From Levilactobacillus senmaizukei DSM 21775 = NBRC 103853 (GTDB lineage: Bacteria; Bacillota; Bacilli; Lactobacillales; Lactobacillaceae), in the NCBI RefSeq assembly GCF_001592085.1, contig NZ_BCWD01000006.1, positions 48,083 through 112,082 on the forward strand: 64,000 bases of DNA, given 5' to 3'. The position numbers and the translations under genes were made by a program. Below the pieces are notes generated by a model, which was not told the origin of the DNA, searched no databases, and saw only the letters and a program-made list of their open reading frames with translations. Below are positions 1-8,197 of this stretch, piece by piece. The stretch's first letter is position 1. Every line of letters begins with the position of its first letter.

Positions 1-101
1 AGTGCATTACCAGCAGAAGCTCCAGCGGCGTTGGTGCCCAACGCATCGCCTAGCCACTTACCCCAGACAGCCATGTGCGGGGTCGCAGTTAAGATCATCA
101 T
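1..101 (-). CDS. Partial CDS downstream of lrgA; product unresolved (LrgB position)
   Basis: Only the first 33 codons are in the window; the reading frame runs off the left edge. It starts at an ATGATG pair preceded by AAAAGGATG, 46 bases after the lrgA stop, so it is probably co-transcribed with lrgA. Genes at this position are usually lrgB, the membrane partner of LrgA. The visible residues (MMILTATPHMAVWG then KWLGDALGTNAAG) do not clearly resemble an LrgB N-terminus, so the identity rests on context alone. Confidence 0.4.
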   Translation of the reverse strand, partial: MMILTATPHMAVWGKWLGDALGTNAAGASAGNA

Positions 102-147
102 ATGTCGTCATCCTTTTCTATTTATTGTTTGCGAATACGAGATGAGG

Positions 148-594
148 TTAGTCATCGTCGTCGACGTCAACGTTACGGTGGAAGACATTCTTCCGAATCC
201 GGATGAGCAAGGCAGCGGTGTAAGCAACCACAACCAACAGGACGATGGTAGCGATGAGCACAACAACAACGATTTGGACACCTTGAGTCTTAAGGATGTC
301 CAGACTCGCGGCCAACTGGATCCCCGATGGCACAAACAGAAAAGCAATCAGACTGATCATGAAATCCCCAAACTTTTCCACATTCCGTAACTTCACGATA
401 TGAGAAGCCAAGAGAATGTATAGGAGGACTAATCCAATAACCGGCGTTGGTACTGGAAATGATGCCGGAAATAAGGGGGAAATTAAACTGGAAACAAATA
501 AAATAGCAGCGAAAATCCCCATTTGAATTAGGATGGGAGAAGCGGGTTTTTCTTCAGCCGAATCAACCTTTTCAACATCTTTATTAGCAGCCAA
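148..594 (-). CDS. lrgA: LrgA/CidA family holin-like membrane protein
   Basis: This is a 148-residue membrane protein of the LrgA/CidA family, which modulates murein hydrolase activity or export of small metabolites. After a charged N-terminal stretch of about 20 residues there are four hydrophobic segments, including the family-typical run PTPVIGLVLLYILL, and a basic then acidic C-terminus ending in VDVDDDD. I choose the TTG at 594 rather than the upstream ATG at 651 because AAAGGAGA sits 7 bases before it. A second gene follows closely, as expected for an lrgAB-type pair. The upstream intergenic region carries dyad symmetries that could be operators. Confidence 0.8.
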   Translation of the reverse strand: MAANKDVEKVDSAEEKPASPILIQMGIFAAILFVSSLISPLFPASFPVPTPVIGLVLLYILLASHIVKLRNVEKFGDFMISLIAFLFVPSGIQLAASLDILKTQGVQIVVVVLIATIVLLVVVAYTAALLIRIRKNVFHRNVDVDDDD

Positions 595-777
595 TAGAAA
601 AATCTCCTTTCTAAAATCAAACCCAGGGTGACAAACAAGGAAAAATTTCACAAACTTAAAAGGACGATATCACCCGATAAAGGTTAATGTGAAACCTTTC
701 TCAATACCTTAAATCCATTATATGGCTTATACAGTCTTTGCACAAGCTTAATCTGTGTTTTTTCGGTCTTCAGCTGC

Positions 778-795
778 TTACTTGTGCACAAGTAA
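778..795. promoter_or_regulatory. Perfect 18-bp palindrome, candidate operator
   Basis: The sequence TTACTTGTGCACAAGTAA is its own reverse complement. A related half site, TTTGCACAAG, lies about 40 bases to the left. It does not match the Rex, CcpA, LexA or CtsR consensus. Its place between the divergent lrgA and tagO genes suggests a regulator binding site, but which protein binds is unknown. Confidence 0.45.
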
Positions 796-893
796 TGATG
801 ATTAAATTGATAGTAAGCGCTTCCTATAACGTTTCTAATTGTGAACCGGTACACAGGATGCAATAAATTTGGCTTGTGAATTAATTAAGTGAC

Positions 894-922
894 TTAGACA
901 AACCGGTTAGACCAGTTATAAC
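894..922 (+). promoter_or_regulatory. tagO promoter (-35 TTAGAC, -10 TATAAC)
   Basis: TTAGAC at 894-899 and TATAAC at 917-922 are separated by 17 bp, about 80 bases before the tagO start. Confidence 0.55.
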
Positions 923-1000
923 CTTAAATTGCGGTTGTGTTTAATTTGGGAGATTTGTATAATTAGCAAAAGATACGTTAGGAAAGAAAGAGGACGCTCT

Positions 1001-2095
1001 ATGAAATTTGAGATTATTGTTAGCTTATTTGCTACCATGATTATCTCCGCAGTCCTAACACCATTTGTGCGCCGGTTTGCGTTCCAAATTGGTGCGGTGG
1101 ATAAGCCTAATCAGCGGCGGGTCAATAAGGTACCAATGCCGACCATTGGTGGTCTGGCAATTTTTATTGCATTTACCTTTTCAACCATGTTTTTACTTCG
1201 CGACCAGATGCCAACGCAACAGTTGTGGGGACTCTTTGGTGGTGAATGTATTATCGTGGCTGAAGGGATGCTCGACGACATCTTTGAGTTGACGCCGCGG
1301 CAGAAAATATTTGGACAGTTATTAGCCGCCTTGGAAGTTTACTTCGTGGCGGGTGTCCGCATGCGGTATCTAACGTTACCATTCATTGGTGCCTGGCACT
1401 TTGGGTGGTTGGCATTGCCCATTACACTCTTGTGGATTGTGGCAATCATCAACGCCATTAATCTGATCGACGGCCTTGATGGCTTGGCGACCGGGGTGTC
1501 GATCATTGCGCTGACGACTACAGGAATCACCGGGCTGTTTTTCCTAAATCTGGCTAATACCTGGGTGGCCATTATGATTTTTGCGTTGGTTGCCGCGATG
1601 GTTGGCTTTCTTCCATATAACTTCTTTCCGGCCCGAATTTACTTGGGGGACACGGGAGCTCAGTTCATTGGGTTTATGATTGCCTGTTTCTCGTTGTATG
1701 GGTTGAAGAACGTCACGTTTATCTCCGTTGTGATTCCCGTGATTATTCTGGGGGTCCCCATTACGGATACCGTTTATGCGATGATTCGGCGAATCCTAAA
1801 CCGTCAGCCCATTTCTCATGCCGACAAGCATCATTTGCATCATCGGCTTATGCAACTTGGCCTGACTCACCGGCAAACGGTGCTCGTGATTTATGGGATT
1901 GCCTTAATCTTCTCCTTTATCTCACTGTTGTATCCGTTGTCGACCATTTGGGGATCGGTTCTGCTGACGATTGCCATTTTAGTTGGACTAGAGCTATTTG
2001 TGGAGGCCATTGGGCTCGTTGGGTCGGACCGGCAGCCGTTGCTTCACTGGATCAAACATATTGTTAAAAAGATGACTTCGAAAAACTCCGATTAA
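1001..2095 (+). CDS. tagO: Undecaprenyl-phosphate GlcNAc-1-phosphate transferase (TagO/WecA family)
   Basis: This 364-residue polytopic membrane enzyme transfers GlcNAc-1-phosphate from UDP-GlcNAc to undecaprenyl phosphate, the first step of wall teichoic acid or other wall polymer synthesis. Family motifs are present: the aspartate pair in LDDIFELTPRQK (about 91-102), NLIDGLDGLATG (about 154-165), YLGDTGAQ near 214-221, and the cytoplasmic histidine motif HADKHHLHHRL near 273-283. The ATG at 1001 is preferred over an upstream in-frame start because AAAGAGG precedes it. It stands alone behind its own promoter and ends at a terminator shared with the convergent yigZ. Wall polymer type cannot be told from this window. 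Confidence 0.92.
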   Translation: MKFEIIVSLFATMIISAVLTPFVRRFAFQIGAVDKPNQRRVNKVPMPTIGGLAIFIAFTFSTMFLLRDQMPTQQLWGLFGGECIIVAEGMLDDIFELTPRQKIFGQLLAALEVYFVAGVRMRYLTLPFIGAWHFGWLALPITLLWIVAIINAINLIDGLDGLATGVSIIALTTTGITGLFFLNLANTWVAIMIFALVAAMVGFLPYNFFPARIYLGDTGAQFIGFMIACFSLYGLKNVTFISVVIPVIILGVPITDTVYAMIRRILNRQPISHADKHHLHHRLMQLGLTHRQTVLVIYGIALIFSFISLLYPLSTIWGSVLLTIAILVGLELFVEAIGLVGSDRQPLLHWIKHIVKKMTSKNSD

Positions 2096-2099
2096 CGAA

Positions 2100-2135
2100 A
2101 AGTTGCCCCAACAATTTAGTTGGGGCAACTTTTTT
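2100..2135. terminator. Bidirectional terminator between tagO and yigZ
   Basis: A perfect 13-bp stem (AAGTTGCCCCAAC with its complement) around a 6-base loop is followed by T6. An A-run on the left lets it also end leftward yigZ transcription. Confidence 0.9.
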
Positions 2136-2796
2136 AGTCGTCGGAATGACGACTGGCATTGATTTCAACGGGAACCTCATGATAATCGATGTCGCCGATC
2201 ACAATCGACAATCGATCGCTGAGTAGATTGGTCATAGCTGCTTGAACGGCGGTGACGTCGGCTAGGTCGGCGGCAATTGTCACGGCAACATTGGCGCCGT
2301 ACGTTGTATCCAACACCGAAATTTTTTCATCGGTGAGAAAGTGACTGAGTCGATCAAAGTTTCCGTAGTCGACCGTTATCGTCAGGGCTTGCTGACGAAC
2401 CAGTTTGACGACGCCGGTGGCTTCAATCCCGGTAGAGGTTGCATTACTGTAGGCCCGAATGAGGCCGCCAGCTCCCAGTTTAATACCCCCAAAATATCGC
2501 GTCACCACGGCAATCACATTGTGCAGGTGGTTACGTTGCAGCACGGTTAGGATGGGAACCCCGGCCGTCCCGGAAGGCTCACCATTGTCACTTTCACGCT
2601 GAATTTCGTCGTGTTCGCCAATCAGATACGCCCAACAATGGTGAGTGGCCTTGGATTCCCTGGCAGTAATGTTTGCAATAAAGGCCTTGGCGGCGGTCTC
2701 ATCGGTGGCTCGACCGAGATCCGCGATGAAACGAGATTTTTTAATTTCTAGTTCATGGGTGCCATTGGTTCGGATGGTTAAATAGTCGGTTTCCAT
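2134..2796 (-). CDS. yigZ: YigZ family protein (IMPACT-like)
   Basis: This 220-residue protein belongs to the YigZ/YvyE (UPF0029, IMPACT N-terminal) family, whose exact role is unsettled but which has been linked to translation stress. The family core is clear: KKSRFIADL near the N-terminus, ATHHCWAYLIG, SDNGEPSGTAGVPILTVL, and VVTRYFGGIKLGAGGLIRAY. The C-terminal half looks like the EF-G domain V-like fold typical of the family. The ATG at 2796 follows an AGAAAGAGG ribosome site. It converges with tagO and diverges from comFA; a yigZ homologue near tagO and comF is conserved in Bacillota. Confidence 0.9.
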   Translation of the reverse strand: METDYLTIRTNGTHELEIKKSRFIADLGRATDETAAKAFIANITARESKATHHCWAYLIGEHDEIQRESDNGEPSGTAGVPILTVLQRNHLHNVIAVVTRYFGGIKLGAGGLIRAYSNATSTGIEATGVVKLVRQQALTITVDYGNFDRLSHFLTDEKISVLDTTYGANVAVTIAADLADVTAVQAAMTNLLSDRLSIVIGDIDYHEVPVEINASRHSDD

Positions 2797-2874
2797 AAAA
2801 AAGCCTCTTTCTGTAGAAAAAATAACGATGCTCGCGCGGAGTTACCCTAGTTAGCAAAAATAAGGAGGGTAAAT

Positions 2875-4185
2875 ATGCTTAGCGAGAAGAGTTGGTTTGG
2901 CCGTCAAGTCCCGCAGCCATCGGAACACGGAGCGGGGCGTCCGGCGCTAGTGGCCTTAGGCCAAGGCTGGCAGTGTCAACGATGTCATCAGTGGACCCAT
3001 TCAAATGATCGATTGCCCAATGGTAATGGCTATTGTCGACAGTGCCTACAAATGGGGCGATTAACGACTCAAGATAAATTATACACTATTCCCGAGCCTA
3101 ATCGTTTTAGCCAGCAATCGACGCCAATCTTATCTTGGCTTGGGAGTTTGAGCCCCCAGCAACAGCAGGCCTCACGAGCCGTTCTACAATATTTACGGGC
3201 TCATCGGAATCATTTGTTGTGGGCCGTGACGGGAGCGGGGAAGACGGAAATTGCCTTTCCGGCACTGGCTTGGGCCTTGGCGCAGGGCTGGCGGGTCGCC
3301 TGGTGCTCACCACGGGTAGATGTCTGTCTTGAACTGGCACCACGCCTGCAACGAGCCTTTGCGACAACCTCACAAGCCATTCTGTATGGCGGTCAGACAC
3401 GGCCCTATACCTATTCTCAATTAACCATTTGCACCACGCATCAACTGCTACGGTTCCAATCGGCTTTCGATTGGATCATCGTCGACGAGGTGGATGCTTT
3501 TCCCCTTCGGAGCAGCCCTATGCTGCAGTCAGCCGTTCGGTCCGCCCAGAAGCCCACTGGTAGCCAGCTGCTCCTAACGGCGACCCCCGGTCCAGACTTG
3601 CAGCGCCTAGTTCGGCGCCATGAGCTGGCCGTCACTTATGTTCCGCTTCGATACCACGGGGTGCTGTTACCACAGATCGACGTTCAAATAGTTTGGCATT
3701 GGCGACAGCGTCTTGAAAATGGTCGATTGCCCGCCAAGTTAACGCAGCAAGTACGGCGGTATTTGGCCGACCATCAGCCGTTTCTACTCTTCGTTCCCCA
3801 TGTCGTCGATTTACAAGCAGTTCAAGCGGCCTTGGATCGGGCGGGTATCTTGGATGCAGTCACGGTGCATGCAGCCGATCCACGACGTCAAGAGAAGGTG
3901 CTGGCCATGCGTGAGCACCGGATCCCCTTTCTAGTTACTACCACGATTCTAGAACGGGGCGTGACCTTTGCGAATGTGGCCGTGATTATTTTTGGCGGGG
4001 ATGACGAGGTGTTTTCGACCGCGGCTCTGGTTCAAATTGCTGGAAGAGTTGGGAGATCTGCCCAGTATCCGACTGGCGAGGTGACTTGTTACTGCCATTC
4101 ACAAACTCGGGTGATTCAAGGGGCCCAACACATGATTGGGCAATTGAATCGGCAAGGTCGATTACTCGGCGGACGGATCAGCTGA
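2875..4185 (+). CDS. comFA: Competence helicase ComFA (DEAD-box, DNA uptake)
   Basis: ComFA is the ATP-driven helicase/translocase thought to pull single-stranded DNA into the cell during natural transformation. The 436 residues begin with a four-cysteine zinc knuckle (C34, C37, C54, C57), followed by Walker A VTGAGKT (118-124), the Walker B box DEVD (204-207), and motif III TATPG (235-239). A RecA-like second lobe carries ILERGVTF and QIAGRVGR. AAGGAGG lies 7 bases before the ATG. The stop overlaps the comFC start by one base (TGATG), indicating coupled translation. No comFB is present. Intact comF genes do not prove the strain is transformable. Confidence 0.93.
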   Translation: MLSEKSWFGRQVPQPSEHGAGRPALVALGQGWQCQRCHQWTHSNDRLPNGNGYCRQCLQMGRLTTQDKLYTIPEPNRFSQQSTPILSWLGSLSPQQQQASRAVLQYLRAHRNHLLWAVTGAGKTEIAFPALAWALAQGWRVAWCSPRVDVCLELAPRLQRAFATTSQAILYGGQTRPYTYSQLTICTTHQLLRFQSAFDWIIVDEVDAFPLRSSPMLQSAVRSAQKPTGSQLLLTATPGPDLQRLVRRHELAVTYVPLRYHGVLLPQIDVQIVWHWRQRLENGRLPAKLTQQVRRYLADHQPFLLFVPHVVDLQAVQAALDRAGILDAVTVHAADPRRQEKVLAMREHRIPFLVTTTILERGVTFANVAVIIFGGDDEVFSTAALVQIAGRVGRSAQYPTGEVTCYCHSQTRVIQGAQHMIGQLNRQGRLLGGRIS

Positions 4186-4859
4186 TGCGCTGTGTTTGGT
4201 GTCATCGAGTACTGGGCCAGTCACTGTCGTTGGCGGAGATCTGGCGATTGGGTCCATTGACCAGCACACCGGTTTGTGAGAGGTGCCTGCAGAGTTTTCA
4301 AAGAATAACGTCTGATCATTGCCCGCAATGTGGTCGCCAGCAACGTGACCAAACACGCTGCCGTGACTGTGATCGTTGGGGGACTAACCAGTTAAACAAT
4401 CGAGCAGTTTATCAGTATGATGCCAGCTTCAAGGCCTATATGCAGCAATATAAGTTTCAAGGTGACTACGCGTTGCGGCGGGTCTTCCAGGAAGTGTTGA
4501 CGCAGGTCCTCTTAGATTGTGAGTATGATATCTTGGTGCCGATCCCGGTTGATTTGGCGACCTGGCAAAACCGGGGCTTTAATCAGGTCACGGCCTGGTT
4601 AACTGATCAGCCCTATTTTCAAGCGCTCACAGTTAAAGCCCATCATAAGTCTCAACCTCAGTCAGCCAAGAGTCGGGCGGAACGATTGCGGACGTCCCAG
4701 CCCTTTCAGTTGGTAGAAAAAGCGGCCCCACTGTTAGCCGGCCAACGCGTTTTATTACTCGATGACGTGTACACCACCGGTCGGACCTTGCGACATGCCG
4801 CGGCTGAAATTATTTTAGGGGGCGCGAAAGCGGTTACTAGCCTGACATTAGCCCGATAA
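4185..4859 (+). CDS. comFC: ComFC phosphoribosyltransferase-like competence protein
   Basis: This 224-residue protein is needed for efficient transformation and partners ComFA at the inner membrane face. Its N-terminus is a double zinc ribbon built from four CxxC pairs (C3/C6, C31/C34, C46/C49, C59/C62). The phosphoribosyltransferase part carries PIPVDL and ends with the PRPP-type loop LLLDDVYTTGRTL at about 190-202. An upstream in-frame ATG at 4086 exists, but it lies inside comFA; the TGATG junction at 4185 gives the usual zinc-finger start MRCVWC. It is the second gene of the comFA-comFC operon. Confidence 0.92.
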   Translation: MRCVWCHRVLGQSLSLAEIWRLGPLTSTPVCERCLQSFQRITSDHCPQCGRQQRDQTRCRDCDRWGTNQLNNRAVYQYDASFKAYMQQYKFQGDYALRRVFQEVLTQVLLDCEYDILVPIPVDLATWQNRGFNQVTAWLTDQPYFQALTVKAHHKSQPQSAKSRAERLRTSQPFQLVEKAAPLLAGQRVLLLDDVYTTGRTLRHAAAEIILGGAKAVTSLTLAR

Positions 4860-4884
4860 ACTTCAATAAAAATCATTAGATTAA

Positions 4885-4913
4885 TTGTTTATGAGAAGGC
4901 TTTCCATTATAAT
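4885..4913 (+). promoter_or_regulatory. hpf promoter (-35 TTGTTT, -10 TATAAT)
   Basis: TTGTTT at 4885-4890 and a consensus TATAAT at 4908-4913 are spaced by 17 bp. The leader to the hpf start is about 80 bases long. Confidence 0.75.
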
Positions 4914-4925
4914 ATTAGTAAGCAA

Positions 4926-4981
4926 AGCATATTAGAAGAGTGGTCCTTCTAATGCTGAGCAAGCCAAGTGATTTCTTGGCT
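4926..4981 (+). promoter_or_regulatory. Structured 5' leader of hpf with two hairpins
   Basis: ATTAGAAG (4931-4938) pairs with CTTCTAAT (4946-4953) and the outer AGCAT/GCT bases extend the stem. A second perfect hairpin, AGCCAAG (4962-4968) with CTTGGCT (4975-4981), ends 3 bases before the AAGGGAG ribosome site. Neither has a T tract, so they are not terminators. Control of mRNA stability or translation is my inference. Confidence 0.5.
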
Positions 4982-4998
4982 GAAGGGAGAGAAGTTTT

Positions 4999-5562
4999 AT
5001 GCTCACATTTAATATTCGTGGTGAAAACATCGAAGTTACTGACGCAATACGGGATTACGTCGAAAAGCGTATCAGCAAGTTAGAGAAATATTTCGATAAC
5101 AACGTTGAGGCAATTGCGCATATTAACCTGAAGGTCTACCAAAATAAGACCGCTAAGGTTGAAGTAACAATCCCACTCCCATACTTGACATTACGGGCAG
5201 AGGAAACCTCCCCAGACTTATATGCCAGTGTTGACTTGGTAACGGATAAGCTGGAACGGCAAATTCGCAAATACAAGACCAAGGTCAACCGTAAGTCGCG
5301 GGAAAAGGGTTACAAGAACCTTGACTTCTCAACTGACGATGCTGCTGACAAAGATTCAGCAGACGATGGCAAGTTAGAAGTTGTTCGGACCAAGCGCGTT
5401 TCATTGAAGCCAATGGACAATGAAGAAGCTGTTCTCCAAATGGACATGTTAGGCCACGACTTCTTTATTTATGAAGATGCCGAAACTAATGGCATTAGCA
5501 TTGTTTATCGGCGGAATGATGGTCGTTATGGTTTAATCGAAGCCGACGGTAATGATCGTTAA
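4999..5562 (+). CDS. hpf: Long-form ribosome hibernation promoting factor
   Basis: HPF binds idle ribosomes in stationary phase and joins 70S particles into inactive 100S dimers. At 187 residues this is the long form: an N-terminal S30AE/RaiA domain (about 1-100, starting MLTFNIRGENIEVT), a charged linker rich in Asp and Lys, and a C-terminal dimerisation domain (about 130-187) containing RTKRVSLKPM and DFFIYEDAETN. AAGGGAGAG precedes the ATG. It is monocistronic, with a strong promoter, hairpin leader and its own terminator, and lies directly upstream of secA as in Bacillus (yvyD). Confidence 0.95.
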   Translation: MLTFNIRGENIEVTDAIRDYVEKRISKLEKYFDNNVEAIAHINLKVYQNKTAKVEVTIPLPYLTLRAEETSPDLYASVDLVTDKLERQIRKYKTKVNRKSREKGYKNLDFSTDDAADKDSADDGKLEVVRTKRVSLKPMDNEEAVLQMDMLGHDFFIYEDAETNGISIVYRRNDGRYGLIEADGNDR

Positions 5563-5574
5563 TTCAACAATTGA

Positions 5575-5603
5575 GGGTGTCGCAGTGATGCGACGCCTTT
5601 TTT
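5575..5603 (+). terminator. hpf terminator
   Basis: A GGTGTCGCA/TGCGACGCC stem with a GTGA loop is followed by T7. Confidence 0.9.
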
Positions 5604-5759
5604 TATTGAACTGGCGCCAAAGGAAGCGCTTTACGCTGAACGGCTTATGTGGAATAGTTTCATCTCGGCTGGGATAGTGGTAAACTGTAGGTTGAATTAT
5701 CGCAAATAAATGGGTAACTTTAAAATAGACTTACTAAATGTACTGAAGGGAATTCTCAC

Positions 5760-8123
5760 ATGCCAAATATTTTGAAACGATGGGTCGAAAGTGATCGCCG
5801 AACTTTACGACGCCTCAGTAAATTAGCGGATCAGGTTGGTTCTTACGCTGATCAATATGAACAGCTCTCAGACGACGACCTGAAGGCGAAAACGCCTGAG
5901 TTTAAACAGCGTTATCAAGCTGGCGAAACTTTAGACGACCTTTTGCCTGAAGCCTTTGCGGCCATTCGTGAGGGTGCTCGGCGGGTTCTGGGTCTCTATC
6001 CATTCCACGTCCAAATCATGGGTGGGATTGTCCTCCACGAAGGGAACATTTCTGAAATGAAAACCGGTGAAGGGAAGACCTTGACCGCGACCATGCCCGT
6101 GTACCTGAATGCCATTGCCGGCAAAGGGGTTCACGTGGTTACGGTTAACGAATACCTCTCTGCTCGGGATGCTACCGAAATGGGCGAACTTTACAACTGG
6201 ATGGGATTGACCGTTGGGTTAAACTCTGCCGAAAAATCGCCTGAAGAAAAGCGAGAAGCTTACAATGCCGATATCACTTATTCCACCAACGGGGAAATCG
6301 GGTTTGATTACCTGCGGGATAACATGGTCGTCTACAAAGAAGACATGGTGCAACGGCCATTAAACTTTGCAATTGTCGACGAAGTGGACTCTATCTTAAT
6401 TGATGAGGCTCGGACCCCATTGATCATTTCTGGTCAATCTGAAGGAACCAGCGCGCTTTATCGTCGAGTTGATCGGTTTGCTAAAACCTTACACGACAAC
6501 GATGACTTCAAGATTGACTTGGAATCTAAGACGGTTGCCTTAACCGACACTGGGATTGAAAAGGCTGAAAAGTACTTCAACCTGGATAACTTATATGATA
6601 CCGATAATACCGCCTTGACCCATCATATGGACCAAGCCTTGCGGGCAAACTTTATTATGTTGCGGGACAAGGATTACGTGGTGCAAGATGGTGAAGTCTT
6701 GATCGTTGATTCCTTTACTGGTCGGGTTATGGATGGTCGGCGTTATTCCGATGGCTTGCATCAAGCGATTGAGGCCAAGGAAGGCGTTGAGATTCAGGAA
6801 GAAACTAAGACCATGGCCAACATCACTTATCAAAACTTGTTCCGGATGTACAAGAAGCTTGCCGGGATGACTGGTACGGCCAAGACTGAATCCGAAGAAT
6901 TCCGTGAAATTTACAACATGGAAGTTATTTCTGTGCCCACGAACAAGCCAGTTGTGCGGGTTGACCAACCTGACCTACTGTACCCAACGTTGGAATCTAA
7001 ATTCAACGCGGTTGTTCGTGAAATCAAGGAACTCCATGAAAAGGGTCAGCCTATGTTAATTGGGACCGTTGCCGTGGAAACTTCTGAATACCTGTCACAA
7101 CGTTTAGATGAAGAACAAATTCCTCACGTGGTCTTGAATGCCAAGAATCATGCCAAGGAAGCTGATATCATCCAAAACGCCGGTCAACGTGGTGCCGTGA
7201 CGATCGCCACCAACATGGCTGGGCGGGGGACCGACATTAAGTTGGGACCTGGCGTGGTTGAAATCGGTGGCCTCGCAGTTATTGGGACCGAACGACACGA
7301 ATCGCGGCGGATTGATAACCAACTTCGTGGACGTTCCGGTCGTCAAGGGGATCCTGGTATGACGCAGTTCTACCTGTCCTTGGAAGATGACCTGATGCGG
7401 CGGTTTGGTTCCGACCGGGTTAAGAGCTTCCTGGAACGGATGAACGTTGATGGTGAAGATGCCGTTATCCGTAGCAAGATGATTACCAAGCAAGTTGAAT
7501 CGGCTCAAAAACGGGTTGAAGGGAACAACTACGACTCGCGTAAGAACGTCTTGCAATACGATGATGTTATGCGGCAACAACGGGACGTTATCTACGGCGA
7601 ACGGAATGAAGTCATTAATCAGGACAAGTCCCTGAAGTGGGTCTTAATGCCAATGATTAAACGGACCGTTGACCGAGTGGTCGATCTCCATACGCAGGGC
7701 GATCAAAAGGACTGGGATCTGGATACGTTACTTGACTTCGGAATCTCTGCCATGGTTTCCCCTGAAAAGATTAGCTTGGATGACTTGAAGAACAAGTCGG
7801 CCGACGAAATTAAGGCATTTTTCATGGACTTGGCGGCAGATGTCTATGACGAGAAGGAAAAGCAGCTCTACGATCCAGCACAAATGCTGGAATTCGAAAA
7901 GGTTGTGCTGTTACGTGTGGTCGATTCCCATTGGACTGATCACATCGATGCCATGGACCAATTGCGCCAATCAATTGGCTTGCGTGGTTACGGCCAATTG
8001 AACCCATTGGTTGAATATCAACAGGAAGGTTTCCGGATGTTTGGGGAAATGATTTCTGATATTGATTACGACACCACGCGGTTGTTCATGAAGTCTGAAA
8101 TTCGACAAAACATTACCCGATAA
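5760..8123 (+). CDS. secA: Preprotein translocase ATPase SecA
   Basis: SecA is the cytoplasmic motor that drives unfolded preproteins through SecYEG. Visible motifs are Walker A MKTGEGKT (100-107), the DEAD-type box DEVD (207-210) followed by [16 protein letters not shown]-type GMTGTAKTE, and the second-lobe signatures [10 protein letters not shown] and [11 protein letters not shown]. The scaffold region ends with [20 protein letters not shown]. At 787 residues it stops at SEIRQNITR and lacks the C-terminal cysteine/histidine zinc tail of Bacillus SecA. The ATG at 5760 is preceded by CTGAAGGGA. A terminator separates it from prfB. Confidence 0.97.
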   Translation: MPNILKRWVESDRRTLRRLSKLADQVGSYADQYEQLSDDDLKAKTPEFKQRYQAGETLDDLLPEAFAAIREGARRVLGLYPFHVQIMGGIVLHEGNISEMKTGEGKTLTATMPVYLNAIAGKGVHVVTVNEYLSARDATEMGELYNWMGLTVGLNSAEKSPEEKREAYNADITYSTNGEIGFDYLRDNMVVYKEDMVQRPLNFAIVDEVDSILIDEARTPLIISGQSEGTSALYRRVDRFAKTLHDNDDFKIDLESKTVALTDTGIEKAEKYFNLDNLYDTDNTALTHHMDQALRANFIMLRDKDYVVQDGEVLIVDSFTGRVMDGRRYSDGLHQAIEAKEGVEIQEETKTMANITYQNLFRMYKKLAGMTGTAKTESEEFREIYNMEVISVPTNKPVVRVDQPDLLYPTLESKFNAVVREIKELHEKGQPMLIGTVAVETSEYLSQRLDEEQIPHVVLNAKNHAKEADIIQNAGQRGAVTIATNMAGRGTDIKLGPGVVEIGGLAVIGTERHESRRIDNQLRGRSGRQGDPGMTQFYLSLEDDLMRRFGSDRVKSFLERMNVDGEDAVIRSKMITKQVESAQKRVEGNNYDSRKNVLQYDDVMRQQRDVIYGERNEVINQDKSLKWVLMPMIKRTVDRVVDLHTQGDQKDWDLDTLLDFGISAMVSPEKISLDDLKNKSADEIKAFFMDLAADVYDEKEKQLYDPAQMLEFEKVVLLRVVDSHWTDHIDAMDQLRQSIGLRGYGQLNPLVEYQQEGFRMFGEMISDIDYDTTRLFMKSEIRQNITR

Positions 8124-8136
8124 GCGGGCACGAGTC

Positions 8137-8172
8137 AACGAGGCGGGAAGTCATTCCAGCCTCGTTTTCTTC
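8137..8172 (+). terminator. secA terminator
   Basis: AACGAGGC (8137-8144) pairs with GCCTCGTT (8159-8166), with an inner GGAA/TTCC pairing, followed by a TTCTTCT tract. Confidence 0.75.
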
Positions 8173-8197
8173 TAAAAAACAAAAAGGAGCCAATACC

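Larger units (their letters stand above)
595..1000. other. Divergent intergenic region with dyads (lrgA/tagO)
   Basis: This 406-base non-coding stretch separates lrgA (leftward) from tagO (rightward). It holds a perfect 18-bp palindrome at 778-795, an imperfect 16-bp dyad TGTGAACCGGTACACA at 840-855, a second ACCGGT at 902-907, and the tagO promoter at 894-922. I saw no convincing lrgA promoter and no ORF with a ribosome binding site. Confidence 0.6.

Noticed and set aside
31..390. 119-residue plus-strand ORF
   Set aside because: It is the shadow of lrgA on the other strand and has no ribosome site.
812..825. cre-like AGTAAGCGCTTCCT upstream of tagO
   Set aside because: Three mismatches to the cre consensus, including outer positions.
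7104..7580. 158-residue minus-strand ORF inside secA
   Set aside because: Antisense shadow of the highly conserved secA frame; no ribosome site and no recognisable protein.
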